In this document: in pieces, positions 37,301 through 50,000 of the stretch
How the letters are laid out: each line of letters begins with the position of its first letter
Numbering within the stretch: position 1 is the stretch's first letter
Assembly: GCA_018697195.1 (NCBI GenBank)
Contig: CM031858.1
Span: 129,999,345-130,063,344 of the forward strand
DNA: 64,000 nucleotides
Reading direction: 5' to 3'
Source: Certhia americana
Lineage: Eukaryota; Chordata; Aves; Passeriformes; Certhiidae
Position numbers and translations under genes: made by a program
Notes under the pieces: model-generated
What the model saw: the letters and a program-made list of their open reading frames with translations, nothing else
Told to the model about the DNA's origin: nothing
Database searches by the model: none

Positions 37301-40300
37301 GATGGGAAAGCCTTACCCAGCAATCTGCAGAATCAACTGCTTTCTGAAATAATTGTTCCTGAACATGTCTCACATTGCAGATTTCAGAGAAATGCAGCTG
37401 AGTTTAAGCATTCAATACACATTCACTTACCAGCGTATCAGAGTTTAGGATCTGTCGCATAAAATCCAAAAATGAAGAGGCCAGTTCACCTGTGTCTTTG
37501 CTGAAACTAGTTATTACTCGCTTTAATACAGTGTACAGAGCATTGCTGTGTTTTCTTAGAGAGCTGTTTTAAAAACAAAAGTGAGAAAATACTTTATTAG
37601 TACATACATTGGGACCATTCCACCATAACTGGTTTCAAGAAAATTACATATATGCAAAAGAAACTTGGCAAATTTTACTATTATCAAGTTCAGCCTTGAT
37701 TACAAAGCTGGAGCATCATTACTTTCTCCATACTAGATTCCTGTTTTCACCAGTACTGTCTGCAGATATTTCAGACTACACACATTCAGCTATATATTCC
37801 ATCTCCAAAACATTCAAGAATTACAATTTCATCTTTGCCAGAAAATGGACTGAAGTACAGAAATACGTGGTTGCACTTATGTACGAAGCAGGATCGTGCT
37901 TGCAGCTACAGTTTCACTCCATCCCATGATGCCTATACTGCAGAAAATGAACTGTAAATGCAAGGTGAGCAGAAGAAGCAAGGCTGTGTACTGAAGCTGA
38001 CAGCTGGACACATGGGATCATAGAAAGAGCAGCATCTGTAACTTGCTAATTTTTCATTGGTCGTTGTATGGCTTCTTGCATCCAACAGCACGACTTAAAG
38101 TGTTTTGAACAACCTTGTATTGACAAGGCTCCTTCTTCTCTCTCCAAACCTTTTTGCCTCTGCACTTCAACTTCAGCAAACAGAAATAGGTCCAAATATA
38201 GGACAAAGAATCAAGTGTCAACACAATATTGTCAATGCATGTACATATTCTGTTCAAACTGAGTGGAGTTAGCAAAAATAGTTTGGGAAAAAACAACTCA
38301 TTTCTAAAGCCTTAATTGTCTGGAGGTCAGACTAGTTGGGGAAGTGCAAACTGAATTCCCTAAAAATAGAGGAATTACAGACAGTTCCCCTATCTTCCAG
38401 ATGAGAGCTCTTTGAGTGTCTCAAAAGGGAAAGAACAAGAGCACTGTATCTCATTCTAATCCTCTAGCCTTGGAGGGGGAAACAGAGTGTACAGATTTTC
38501 AATCTGTTTTCAATGCTTTGTTTCCTTCTTGAAACGAAGTGCTTCTGTACACATACCGCAGAAATGACTCAGAGAGTGAAGGAAGAACAAAATACAGAGT
38601 AAAACACTGAAGCCCCAAAGAGAAACAAAAAGCTTAGATGCTTTATCCTCAATATTTTCTACAAAGCATATAGGAAGCTATTTCACACTACATAAGTTTT
38701 GAAACTATTTTAAAAATTGTCAGTGATATAAAATACCATACCTCTTCAAGTGGTAGAAGCCATAGTCATGCTCTGTAAGGAACATCATTGTTCGGATGCA
38801 CGTCAGCAGACAACTGTAACTGCTCTCAGAATTCATTAATGTTTCCATCAGACAGTCACAAATTAAGGGCATCAGCTCTTTGCTTGGTAAGGAGTTGGAA
38901 AGCTGCTCTAATTCAGACACAGAGCCTTCTGATGAACTTGGTAAAATAAGTGCAATATCCTAAAAGAATGATTATTATACATCTAGTAAAAATTCATTCT
39001 GTATGCCTGCAGCAAATATAAATCACACATGAACTCAGAGGCACTGGGTTCTTTCACTATCCCTTTATCATCTTATTCCAGTATTTCAGTTATTACTGAC
39101 CAGCAAAATACTAATCTAGAATATCCTTTTTGTTCAGTTCTGTTAAGCTCTACAAATCATTATGTATTTCTAAAACATAAAAGCTTCAAATTCTGAAATA
39201 GCATAGCAGAGCTAAAATTAAAGCCAAATAGTCACTGGGTAACTTACAGAGTTTTCTGCCTAGGTAGTCAATGTATCCCTCAATCTCAACACACTGGTCA
39301 GAAGAGGTTGAAGTTCCTTGTTTGATTCAGCCTGGAGAAGGCTGAGGGGTGACCTCACAGTAATCTACAAGTGCCTTAAGGGGAGCAGCAGAGAGGCAGG
39401 TGCTCTCCTCCCTCTGGTGGACCAGCAACAGGACAAGGTAATGAAATGAAGCTGCATCCAGGGACACTCAGGTTGGACACTAGGAAAAGGTTCTTCACTG
39501 AGAGGTTGGTCAGTCACTGGAACAGGGTCCTCAGGGAAGTGATTAGACACAAAGACTGTCAGAGAGCAACTGGATGGACACTCTTAAGTCACGGTTTAGT
39601 TTTGGATATTCCAGTGAAGGGCAGAGAGTTGGACTTGATGATCCTTAAGGTCCCTTCCAATTTGAGATATTCTTTGATTCCATGGTTCTGTGAAAGTTAA
39701 GAGGCTGCAGACACCACCTAAGAAGTTTAGGACCTTCTGGCACTTCCATGTGTTACATAAAATAAAACAATTTGATTTTCCCAATGAGTTTGTATCGACT
39801 TAAAGATCTTGTTTATATACAAATGGCTGATTATCTCTACTGACCAACAACATTCAAATGTCTTTTGTAACTGGGTAAACACTAGATCAAATAAACACAT
39901 ACACTAGTGAGACAAATAATGACATGCAAATCTGTGCACACATTAATGAGAAACTACAGGGCCAGTCTATGAATCAATTTTCAACATTTCTTACCTTGCT
40001 CTAGTAACTTTTGCTTTTCTTTAAATGGAGGAGTTTTACAGTACCAGCATTGCATACATATCTCTTTACATTTGGAAAACACTTTCAAGAGATTTCAGTT
40101 AGACTACTAAGAAGTACATATTTAACTAGGTAAGCAGTGAACAGTAACAACTCAAGAGTTGTCGGTGGCCCACATGGAGATGTGTCATCCCTCTCTCAGC
40201 TGATAGGATAGGAAATCTTTGTGCCATTCAGTTTCTGATTTCTAGTGAGCTACCAGAACAGTGCACATAATGCAGAAGTCATGTCATAAAATGGAAAGTG

Positions 40301-43300
40301 TCTAGATTCAAGACCAAGAATGCAGCAAGTCTGACAAAGCACCCAACTACACAGACTTTTTCTTTTTGTGTTTTAACAATATTGATTTTTTTTTTTCCAA
40401 TTTTGGAAAAAAAATAAGGGTAGAAACCTTAAGAAACAACCTAATTTCATTTGTCTCCTACAATAATCAACACGCATTATGCATTAAATATAGCAAATAC
40501 CTGATCACAGAGTGACTGCAAAAGGGAAGTTATATATTCAGCACACTGTTGATGAGTGACATTATCCCCAGCTGATCGCATCAAAGCCAAGAGCTCCTGG
40601 AAAACCTCTCCATACTTTTCATCTCCTTTAGTAGTTCCATTGATAAGATGCAAAATAGCCAATTTACAAGCTTTATGTGAAGCCAGGGCATCCAGTAAAG
40701 CAAGCAGCCGAGTGGTCTGTCCAGTATACTGTTTCTCTTTATCTTCTGTGTTGCTGAAAGGGTATCAGTGCACTGTGAAAAACCTGTTTTAAAGTGATCT
40801 AAGAAACTATAAAAACAGCTATCAAAGGAGTCATATAATTCTGCATTTTGGAAAAATCCACCTAGTTTGCATACTTAAAAGTTACAGTTCCATTTACTTT
40901 TTGGAAATTGCTCAACTTTCACTAAAGAACTTCTTAAAGAACATAATTAATTAATCTACTATGCATATAACATACTGTAGGACATCTAATTATATAAGAT
41001 AAATATGCTGTTATGTAAACAGTATCTAAGTGGATAATTATGTTTTAAAGAAAGAGCACTCAGTTTTAAAACCCTCTGAACCTGTATCATTCAACTTTCA
41101 CCAGTTTACAAACATCTACTCACATATGCAATTGCAATATAGCAAACTTTACTGGCCTACTCTTCTTATTTATGTCATACAGGTCCTTAAAAGCACTTCA
41201 TAGGTAAGATGAGGCTTTGCAAGGACAGCCTGAAGAAAATCTTCTTAAAATACTGACACACAACATGAAACTGTCTACATCAAATCTTAAGAGGTATGAG
41301 CTGGTTCTCTAGTAACCTTAAGCATTACCAGGACACAGCATATAGCACTGAAACAAGAATTCATTCAGCCCATAATTATATTTCCAGAAGTATTTTCCTC
41401 CTGCTAAATCTACTGCACAGAAGCAAGGTAAATCCAACAGTTCATTAAAGAAATCTTTGCAAGAGAAAACAAAAATACCTTTGCAAGTCTTCCACAATTA
41501 GATCCAATACTGTCCTCATGATGAGGAGGGCAGTAGGTGAAGCCAAGTCACAGAGCTGAACACAAATCCTCCTCAACATGTGCTGAATGGGCTGGCAAGA
41601 CGAACCAGAGAAAGATCGAACGATTTCTTGTATCAGCTTGGCCTGCACGTGGAGGTGCATACTCCACAGCTTCCTGGTGTTGAGTGCCACTGCTATATCA
41701 TGGGCTTCAATTACCTGCAGGAACAGAAGGGCAGGAAGGGTTTTCCTGTCAATTTTTACAATCAAACCTGAATTGTATCACAACATAAACAGAGACACGA
41801 AGTACAAGTACTGTCCTCATTAAAAATATGGAATGTCATTTTCATTGTCACCAAATGACAGGGCATGAGCCAGTAAATTAGGTACTCCTTCAGGAGCATG
41901 GATTGTCACACATCTTTTATGCTTACTTATTAAAGATCACAAATTCAAGGTCCACGTCAAAAGAAAGAAGAGCCTTAATATAGCAAGTTCAGCATTCAAA
42001 GTTAAATTAAAAGCTTCAGAGCCAGTCATTTAAGTAACAGAACATGTGTCTAGCTAATCTCTCGAGGGACAAAAGAAAAACCTGTGACTGCTAACTTAAG
42101 AAAAATGCTCCCAAAAATACCAATTTTTTTTCTGCTAAAAAAGACTTATCTACAAAGAACCCGAATGAGCACAAATGCTTTACAACAACTTTGATTCATC
42201 CTTTCACTTATCTGTTCTTTTCACCACTACACAAATGGTGAAAGGGTGATCTATAAATAATAAAAATTCTTTAAAAACTAAATACATCTAAGCTATACCT
42301 GAGTAGTCTGCATGGGCAGTGGAAGAGGCAACAATTCTGAAAGCAGTATAAGTCCAGAGAAAAAGCCTTCCGGAATTCTCAAAATTGAAGAGAGAACTTC
42401 CTTCAGCATTAAAGACCAAGTATTGTTCGCCAAAGTTTCCTCAGAAATGGTAAGTTTTTCATTAACACCTTGTGTAAAAGTCAGTAAGATATCAACAATG
42501 TCATTCTGGATTTTTTGTTCATCACTATCCAAGCGGCCTGAGAGAGGAATAGAGCAGAGGAGCATGTGTAATGAAACAAGTGCTGCAGGAACACGCATGT
42601 CCTTGAATTCAAAGGATCCACCTCTCAGGAGTTCTGTTAGCATTGTTTTAAGGAGAGTAAGTGTACAGCGAGCCATAGAAATAGTAGTAACTCTGTGCAG
42701 CGTGGTGCCCATGTTGACATGGAGTCGCCAAGGCTGAATAAGGATGCTGTTCAGCTTCTGTAACACCCTGATGAAGGTATCCATTCCCTCGGAAGAGAAG
42801 AGCTGAATAACTGCAAGATTCCATTTAAGGTCTTTCTGTTGACCTGTACAGAAAAGAAATAACATTTCTGTATTTCTAATTTCTCTGGGGCAATCACAGT
42901 TACACTTTAGCCAGCTTTAAGTAGAAGACTCAGAAAACTAAGATTTGTACTTCAACCTGTACAAATACATCAGCCATACCTTCTACCAGAGGCGGTGGAC
43001 ATGCAATATGGCAAAGAACACGAAGTGCAGTGGGAAGACCAACTCCATCTGGGGTCATCAAACTGTCAATATTCTTTTAGGGGAAAAGAAAAAGAAAAAA
43101 AAGGAATGAGCCTGTATTACAAGGAAGGATTTTATCAGTATATTGTTCACTTAGTATTCAAATTCTGTATTTAGTTACTGTAACTATGTCACAAAATTTA
43201 AGTTTAATTATTTCACCTTTTGGTAAGCAGTCATAAATATGGCAGAAACAAAAAAAAAAAAGAGCATCAACATTTGCATTGTGATTTACAGGAAGTGAAA

Positions 43301-46300
43301 AGGTGTAAATAATTAGATCTTTGAACATAGATATTGTTTCAATAACTGTAACAATGCAAGACCCAGCCTAGATCATTAGCTTTAATAGAAACATCTCTTT
43401 TGGATAACAGCATGTATTTTTAAATGTTATATGTTAGTACACATCTAAGACAAAATATCAGTCTACAAAAGGTCTAAGCTTACAGAACATAAATAAAAGA
43501 TAGCATCTACCTATATTTTACTGACCTGTTTGATATATTCAATAAGATTTGGAATACAATTTATTTCAAATCTAAGATTTTTCAGAGGTTCAAGCCACTT
43601 GCTGAGCTCTGGGAAAAAAAAATAAATTCTGAAGTCAGTGAATTTATGATCATAAATCATAATTTTTCAATCAAAATGTACTTAATTTACACAATAGGTA
43701 CTAAAGCCAAGTGTGAAATTTGTGGGGCACATAGTGCAGCTGTAGCCAGCTGAAAAGCATCAACAAAAATAAAACTTCAGGACAGGCAATATACGTTATG
43801 CACACTGAGAAAATTTGGCTCAAGTCAATCTGAAGACAATTTTCATCTCATTATCTGCATTATCTGTAATTAAGCATTTTTTACATAAGACCCTTAGGAG
43901 CACTTTTTCTTTCAGCCAAAGAAAAGAACCAAAACACATTCCCCTTAATGTACAGAACAGGTTATTACAAACTAAGTACAAAACTTCCATTAAGTTCCCA
44001 AATAGAGCCAACTTCTGCCCTGCACTCCTCTCACGCTAGAATTCCTTATAGATTATCAGTCTCTCTCTTAGTCTAGAAAAACCTGAAAGTCCCAGGTTCC
44101 TGGGATAAGAGATTTAAAGATTTAAAATTCATGGTTCCTGAAAATATTTATAAGAACATGAAGATCAAGTGGATATGAATTGATGACTCAGACTGATTGC
44201 ATGATTTGGTTTAATAAATTAGCCCTGCTTCTAATGAAGCAGTCTGATGATCAGTTGAGGAGCAAAAGAAAGAGCATGACAGAAGAGAGATTTCAACTAA
44301 GACTTTGAAGAATTCTGATTTCTTTCAGTGCATTTAAGTTTTGGAAGAAATTATTGGTATGTCGACATGAGTCGGTTTAGCCAGCGCAGAGTACAACTTT
44401 GGACATCACAGTTTCAATGTTCAGGTGACAGAATAGTCCCCAGCAGGATTTTTCTGAGTGTCCCAGGCCTGATCTCTAAGTCAACACAAGACACACCTTG
44501 GACACCAAAAGATGTAGTAACAGGGTAACATGGACTATGCTAGTCCCAGGATTATTTATTAGTAAAGATCCTGTCAGACTACATCACTTTCCTGGATCCA
44601 GCTGGGACAGATAGAGCCTGCTTTCCTCCTAGGCTCTGGTTCAGTGTTGTGGTTTGGTTTCAGCATGAGAACAACATTGATAACACTGATAACAACACAA
44701 CAACAGTGATAACACGAAACAACATTGATGTTTTGGTTGTTGCTAAGTAGTGCTCACCCTAAGTCAAGGACTTTCCAGTGTCTCATGCTCTGTGAATGAG
44801 GAGCTGCACAAGAAGCTGGGAGGGAGCACAGCCAGGAGAGCAGACCCAAACTGTCCAAAGGGATATTCCATACCATAGGATGTCATGTTCAGTATGAAAA
44901 CTGAGCAAGTTGCCTGGAAGGGGCTGATCACTGGCTGGGGAGGGGCTGGGCATTGATCAGCAGGTGGGCAATTGCACTGTGCATCACTTGTTTTCTTGGG
45001 GTTTATTTCTTCTCTCCTTTTTATTACAATTATTATTGTTGTATCATTAGTATCATTATTATATGTTACTTTTTTTCAATTATGTAACTTCTTATCTCAA
45101 TCCATGAGTTTTATTTGTTTTTCCCTGATTCTTCTCCTCATCCCACTGGGGGCAGGTGGGAGAATAACAGTGGTGTGGTACTTAGTGTCCAGTGGGGGTT
45201 AAACCACAACAATAGCCACAGTAAACAAAAATAAGACTCAGCTCACTGACCAGTTAGTCCACTTCTACAGAAATTTGTTCTCCTATTATCAACACAGTTT
45301 GAATAATTTCAAACTTCTTGTAATTATCCAAAATTCATGGTAGCTATTTTACTTGAAAAATAATTTAACTATAAATAATTTCGTATTTAACTCCCATTAA
45401 CAGAAAAAAAATTGCATATTATCTCAGTGACTCAACTAATCAGATGCAACTGGAAAAGTAATTTCATTATCCAAGCTAGACAACTGTGAAGCACCAATTA
45501 TTCACATAAGAAGAAAAGATTTTTTTCTATATATTCAAACAATTCAGCTGACAATTACACATACTTTACCTTGCAACTTGGTGTTATTTTCATCTGCTTT
45601 ACAAAGCTTCAGCAAAGGTGCTGAGTGCTGTTCCAGCATTTGGACATCACTGGAAGATTGTACGACCAGCAAAACAAGGATGCACGCATAATTATAAGCA
45701 ACTGACTTCTTAGACTTTGAGTCTCTGAAACAACAATAAGGATTTTCTTTAGATCTCAGCTAATACAATTTGGGTATCTGTAAGATTTTCATTACCTGAT
45801 CCCTAAAAATCTACCTACAGAACTTTTACCTTCAACAAGGATTTCCCCACATAATTATCAAGAAAATAAGCCCAAACAATTTCCTCCTATGCTTTTTGGT
45901 AAGTGAACACTTTCTGCCACATTATACACATTCATATTTCAGCATCAACAGACAATGAGATCCAGTCAAGAGGCACGCAAATATTTTTATGTAATGTCAT
46001 CTGTTTCACAAATCATTTTAAAATCACTGCTACCTGAAGCAGTACAACTGCCTGTCCAGAGAAAACGACGACTGCATTTAACATCTACAAGAACTTGAAG
46101 AATTGAGAGCTTCCCACCCCAGAGTAGTGTGCAGTACTCTCTATACCCAGTCAAACCTTCTGCTTTTTTCAGAGGCAACACTTTATGCTTGAATGAAAAC
46201 TGCCTACTTACTGATTTTTTCACATAACCAAACTTTTGCCCTACATATATTACAAGAACTTCGTTGATGACCTACACAAATTTGGGGTATAAAGTACTTG

Positions 46301-46988
46301 ATTACAAATAACAGTCTTGATTTGGTACTACATGCTGCTATTTAAAAGCTGTTTTGCTTTTAAATAAAAACATCAGCATCTAAAAGAAAAATATTTTAGA
46401 TTTACTCAATTATTTATAATAGATACTTCTAAAATGAAAAAAAAATAAATAAAAAAAAAAAACCTAAAGGAAATAACTAAATGCATACATTACCCTAAAG
46501 CTTCTTTGGAATAGTACTCCATTAAAGTAATAAGACTTTGGAGATTTTTTTCCAGGCTGAATACATGAGCCACAGCAGATCTTCCTACAGGGTTAAAGGT
46601 GATCAAGTAAAGGTTGTGAAGTGTTCCCAGCAGATCTGAGTGGTCAGTCTCCTCACTGGCTGTGCACCTCTGGAAGTGGCAAAACAATTCTGAAATGCAC
46701 TGTAAAGTCTGTGTTGAATGCAGGAGCCACAGGGCAAAAGCATCCTCGTTGGCACCATCTGACTGCAGACCTTCCTCTTGATCTGGATCAGAAAACTGAC
46801 AAAGTGCTCTAACCAACAAGTTTGTTGCTTCATGCTCAGAAATGAAGAAAAGAAGACCCTTCTGTGACTGTGCCAGGAAACGCAATATATCACGGATAGC
46901 CTGAAGCACACCTGGATGTGCACCTGTCACTGGAAGAGACAGCAGCAAAGTAATGCATTCCAAGAAATGGTGACTATGAAGATACCTG

Positions 46989-47028
<40 letters not shown>

Positions 47029-50000
47029 TTTTTTTTTTTTATGAGGCTTCCCGGTCGGAGGCGCGCGGCGGCGCTTGGATGTGCACTGTCATGGAAGAGA
47101 ACAGCAGCAGTAATGGCATTCAAGAAATGGTGACTCTGAAGCTACCTGAAAAAAAAAAAAAAAAAAAAAAACCAAAACCGAGAAAATAATCAGCAATGCT
47201 ACAAGTATTTGTGAACACTGCACAATAACACCATATAAAACTACCTATTTCCTAGCTTCAGTACTTATTGCTCTGTGGACTATGAGAAATAATAACCAAT
47301 TATGAAGTAGTACAAAATTTAAACCTTACAAAACATAACTGCTATGCTATTTACAAGAAATACACTCTAAAATTCTGATCTCCATAAAAAAACCCCAAAC
47401 AAATAAAAACTTCAACCATATCTACACAAAAAACAGGACACTGTATTTCATTAGATTTGCTGCACCTGAATCATCATCAATGCCAGATTCAATGTTTTAA
47501 ACATGCTAGGAAATCAATCATTACAGCATATCTAGCAGGCAATTTTTGAAGACTCTTTGCATGTAGATGCTTATATTCAGCCATGACCTTCATCACTGCT
47601 ACCAAAGAAATTTGTCAGCATTTAGACAAATACTTTCTAGACAGAAACTTGCTAACAGAGTAAGAACCCCCAGGATGGTTTAAGTGGCTGAAGGCAGGCA
47701 GGCCTCAGTTCCTCTGCCTGTGCTGTGAAACAGTGAGCTACACTGACACAACTACATGACCTCTTCATCAACCTGAGACTGGTTTGCATCTTGCCACCTC
47801 GACATGCAGACTGAGGAATTCCAGACCTATTTTATCTATACACATAGACATGTTCCAAGATGTCAAACAAAACACTCCAGATTTACTACCATTTTCAAAC
47901 TCAACAGCACCTAGATAACCAGTCAGCATCTATGAATGGAACTGAAGGGTGAGCACATTACCAGTAACAAGGAGATGTTAACTTCTAGCTAGGTGCATTC
48001 TAGGTTGATCAAAACCCAACAAAATAACAGGTACATTAACTTACCAAACTCTCTCAGACCTTACATGCACAATCTAGAATCTTCCAATAAAGAATTAAGT
48101 GAAATATCTAGCGAAGTGTTACTCAACCAAGTCACCCCTGAAATATATCTCTGTCAAGCTGAAGGAAATACACTCTAGAAACCGAATTTGCGACTGCTGT
48201 ACCTAAACAGGACAGGGTAAGGATCATCCCTTTCTGGAGGGCCTGTAATGCGTGCCATGGTTGGGAAGGACTTCACAGGGGGCTGAATCATTGTATGAGG
48301 AGCAGTTTCCATCAAATGGAAGATCTCTTCAAGAAGACTAACAAGTTTTTCCATCTCTCCTTCGCTTATATTAGAAGATTCCAAAAGATGATCCATGTCC
48401 ATAGGAGCCTCCACATCATTTTCATATTCTTGGTTGGTTCTTTCAAGTCCTGTCAAGTCCTGATCCTGTTCTGACTCTGTGTGATTAGGAAGAGGAGGAG
48501 TGTTCTCTGCTAACTGATCAACCACCTTTTTAATGTCTGACAGAATCTCGTAGAAGTGACATTTTTGGAGAATTGCAGAACCAGCTGTGACAACTCGCAC
48601 AGTCTGATCTAACAGTATGAGTTCCAAGAGTTTCTGATAACCACTTTTTTCACAGTGTACATCTGTGCCACCTCTTAGAAACATTTCCATTCCCTCAGTC
48701 ATACTAATAACACTATCCAAAGCTTTAAAAGCATTAAGTTTAAGGGAGGATGATACATGATCTGCAAACAACAGTTCAAACAACACATTAATAACTCCTG
48801 CCTGCAAGAGTGCCATTATTCCTTGAGTCCCACATTCTGCTAACGAAGATACCAATTTTGTCCCAGCTTTGAGCTGTCGAACGTTCAGAGCAATGGGTTG
48901 CTTGAGAGCCACCTGAAGGTTTAAAGCTTGCAGAGTCCAGTCTACTAGCTGGGTAATATAGTCTTGCTTTGTGTCTTTCACCAGCAGGTAGCTCAATTCC
49001 TTTACTATTAAACTTGGAATTTCTTCTAATGCAGTGACCCACTTTGCACCCCTTTCCTCTTGATATAATTCCAACAGTTCAGTTAATTTAACTGAGCCTT
49101 CCACTGCCCCTGAATTTTCTTTTTCTGTGTCTTGGTCCTTTATTTTAGCAACTTCATTTTCAAATACAGTCTTGTAAGGGCAGCTGAAGTATAAAAGCGG
49201 TCCAAGCTCCTTTTCAAAAGGTTCATATGTCACAGGAGGCACAGATGCCAGATCCTCAGGAGTATATTCAATATCAAAGCTTGGATACTTAAATGTTTCC
49301 CGTTCCAGATCAGCAATTACATCTTCATCACTTGAAATCTGCTCATAGCCATCATCTCCTAAAAAAAAGAAAGATTAAGTTACCAAATCAGTTATGAATA
49401 AACTAGTTCATAACTGCAGAGAATATCTTCCAAATACAAAGTAGAGATTCACTTTACACAAATATTGCTCGCTAGAGAACAATCACATGCTAACATACAA
49501 AAATCCTTCTCTTACAAGTCATGACTGAAAGCCCCATCTGACAGGGTTTTTTATGTAATAATGGAGGCATTTAAAAGAATCTATAAAGCAAAAAACTTAA
49601 CTAGAGTACACACTACTACAACTGTATTGTCCAATTTTCTTCCTGTGATTGCACCTATAATAAAACGTCTAGCCTGAAATTTTTGCATAGACATGGGTGG
49701 GATCTTTAACTAATACAATAAGATGACATCTAACTTTATTACATAAAAAACTTCACTTGTTTTTTACTAAAGAAATAATTTTTCACCACTTTCCTACATT
49801 TTTAAACAAAACATAACAACATGGAATGTTCATTCTCACCTATACAACTGCATCTATTTTCTTCTATGTATAGAAAATTTTACTATAAAGGAATAAATAT
49901 TCCACAGCAAGATACTGCTCTTGAGAGATGTCAGGACCACAAATAAGGCAATGTTGCTATAACCAAGGGAAAAATATTCAGTTCCCTTTGCACATATTCA

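Noticed and set aside
44645..45211. DNA transposon suggested by perfect 11-base inverted ends TGTTGTGGTTT / AAACCACAACA
   Set aside because: Recognisable LTR sequence continues left of 44645 to about 44590, so the left match is internal and probably coincidental.
48788..49042. 84-codon frame inside VIRMA exon 8
   Set aside because: A shadow of the true VIRMA frame on the same strand.
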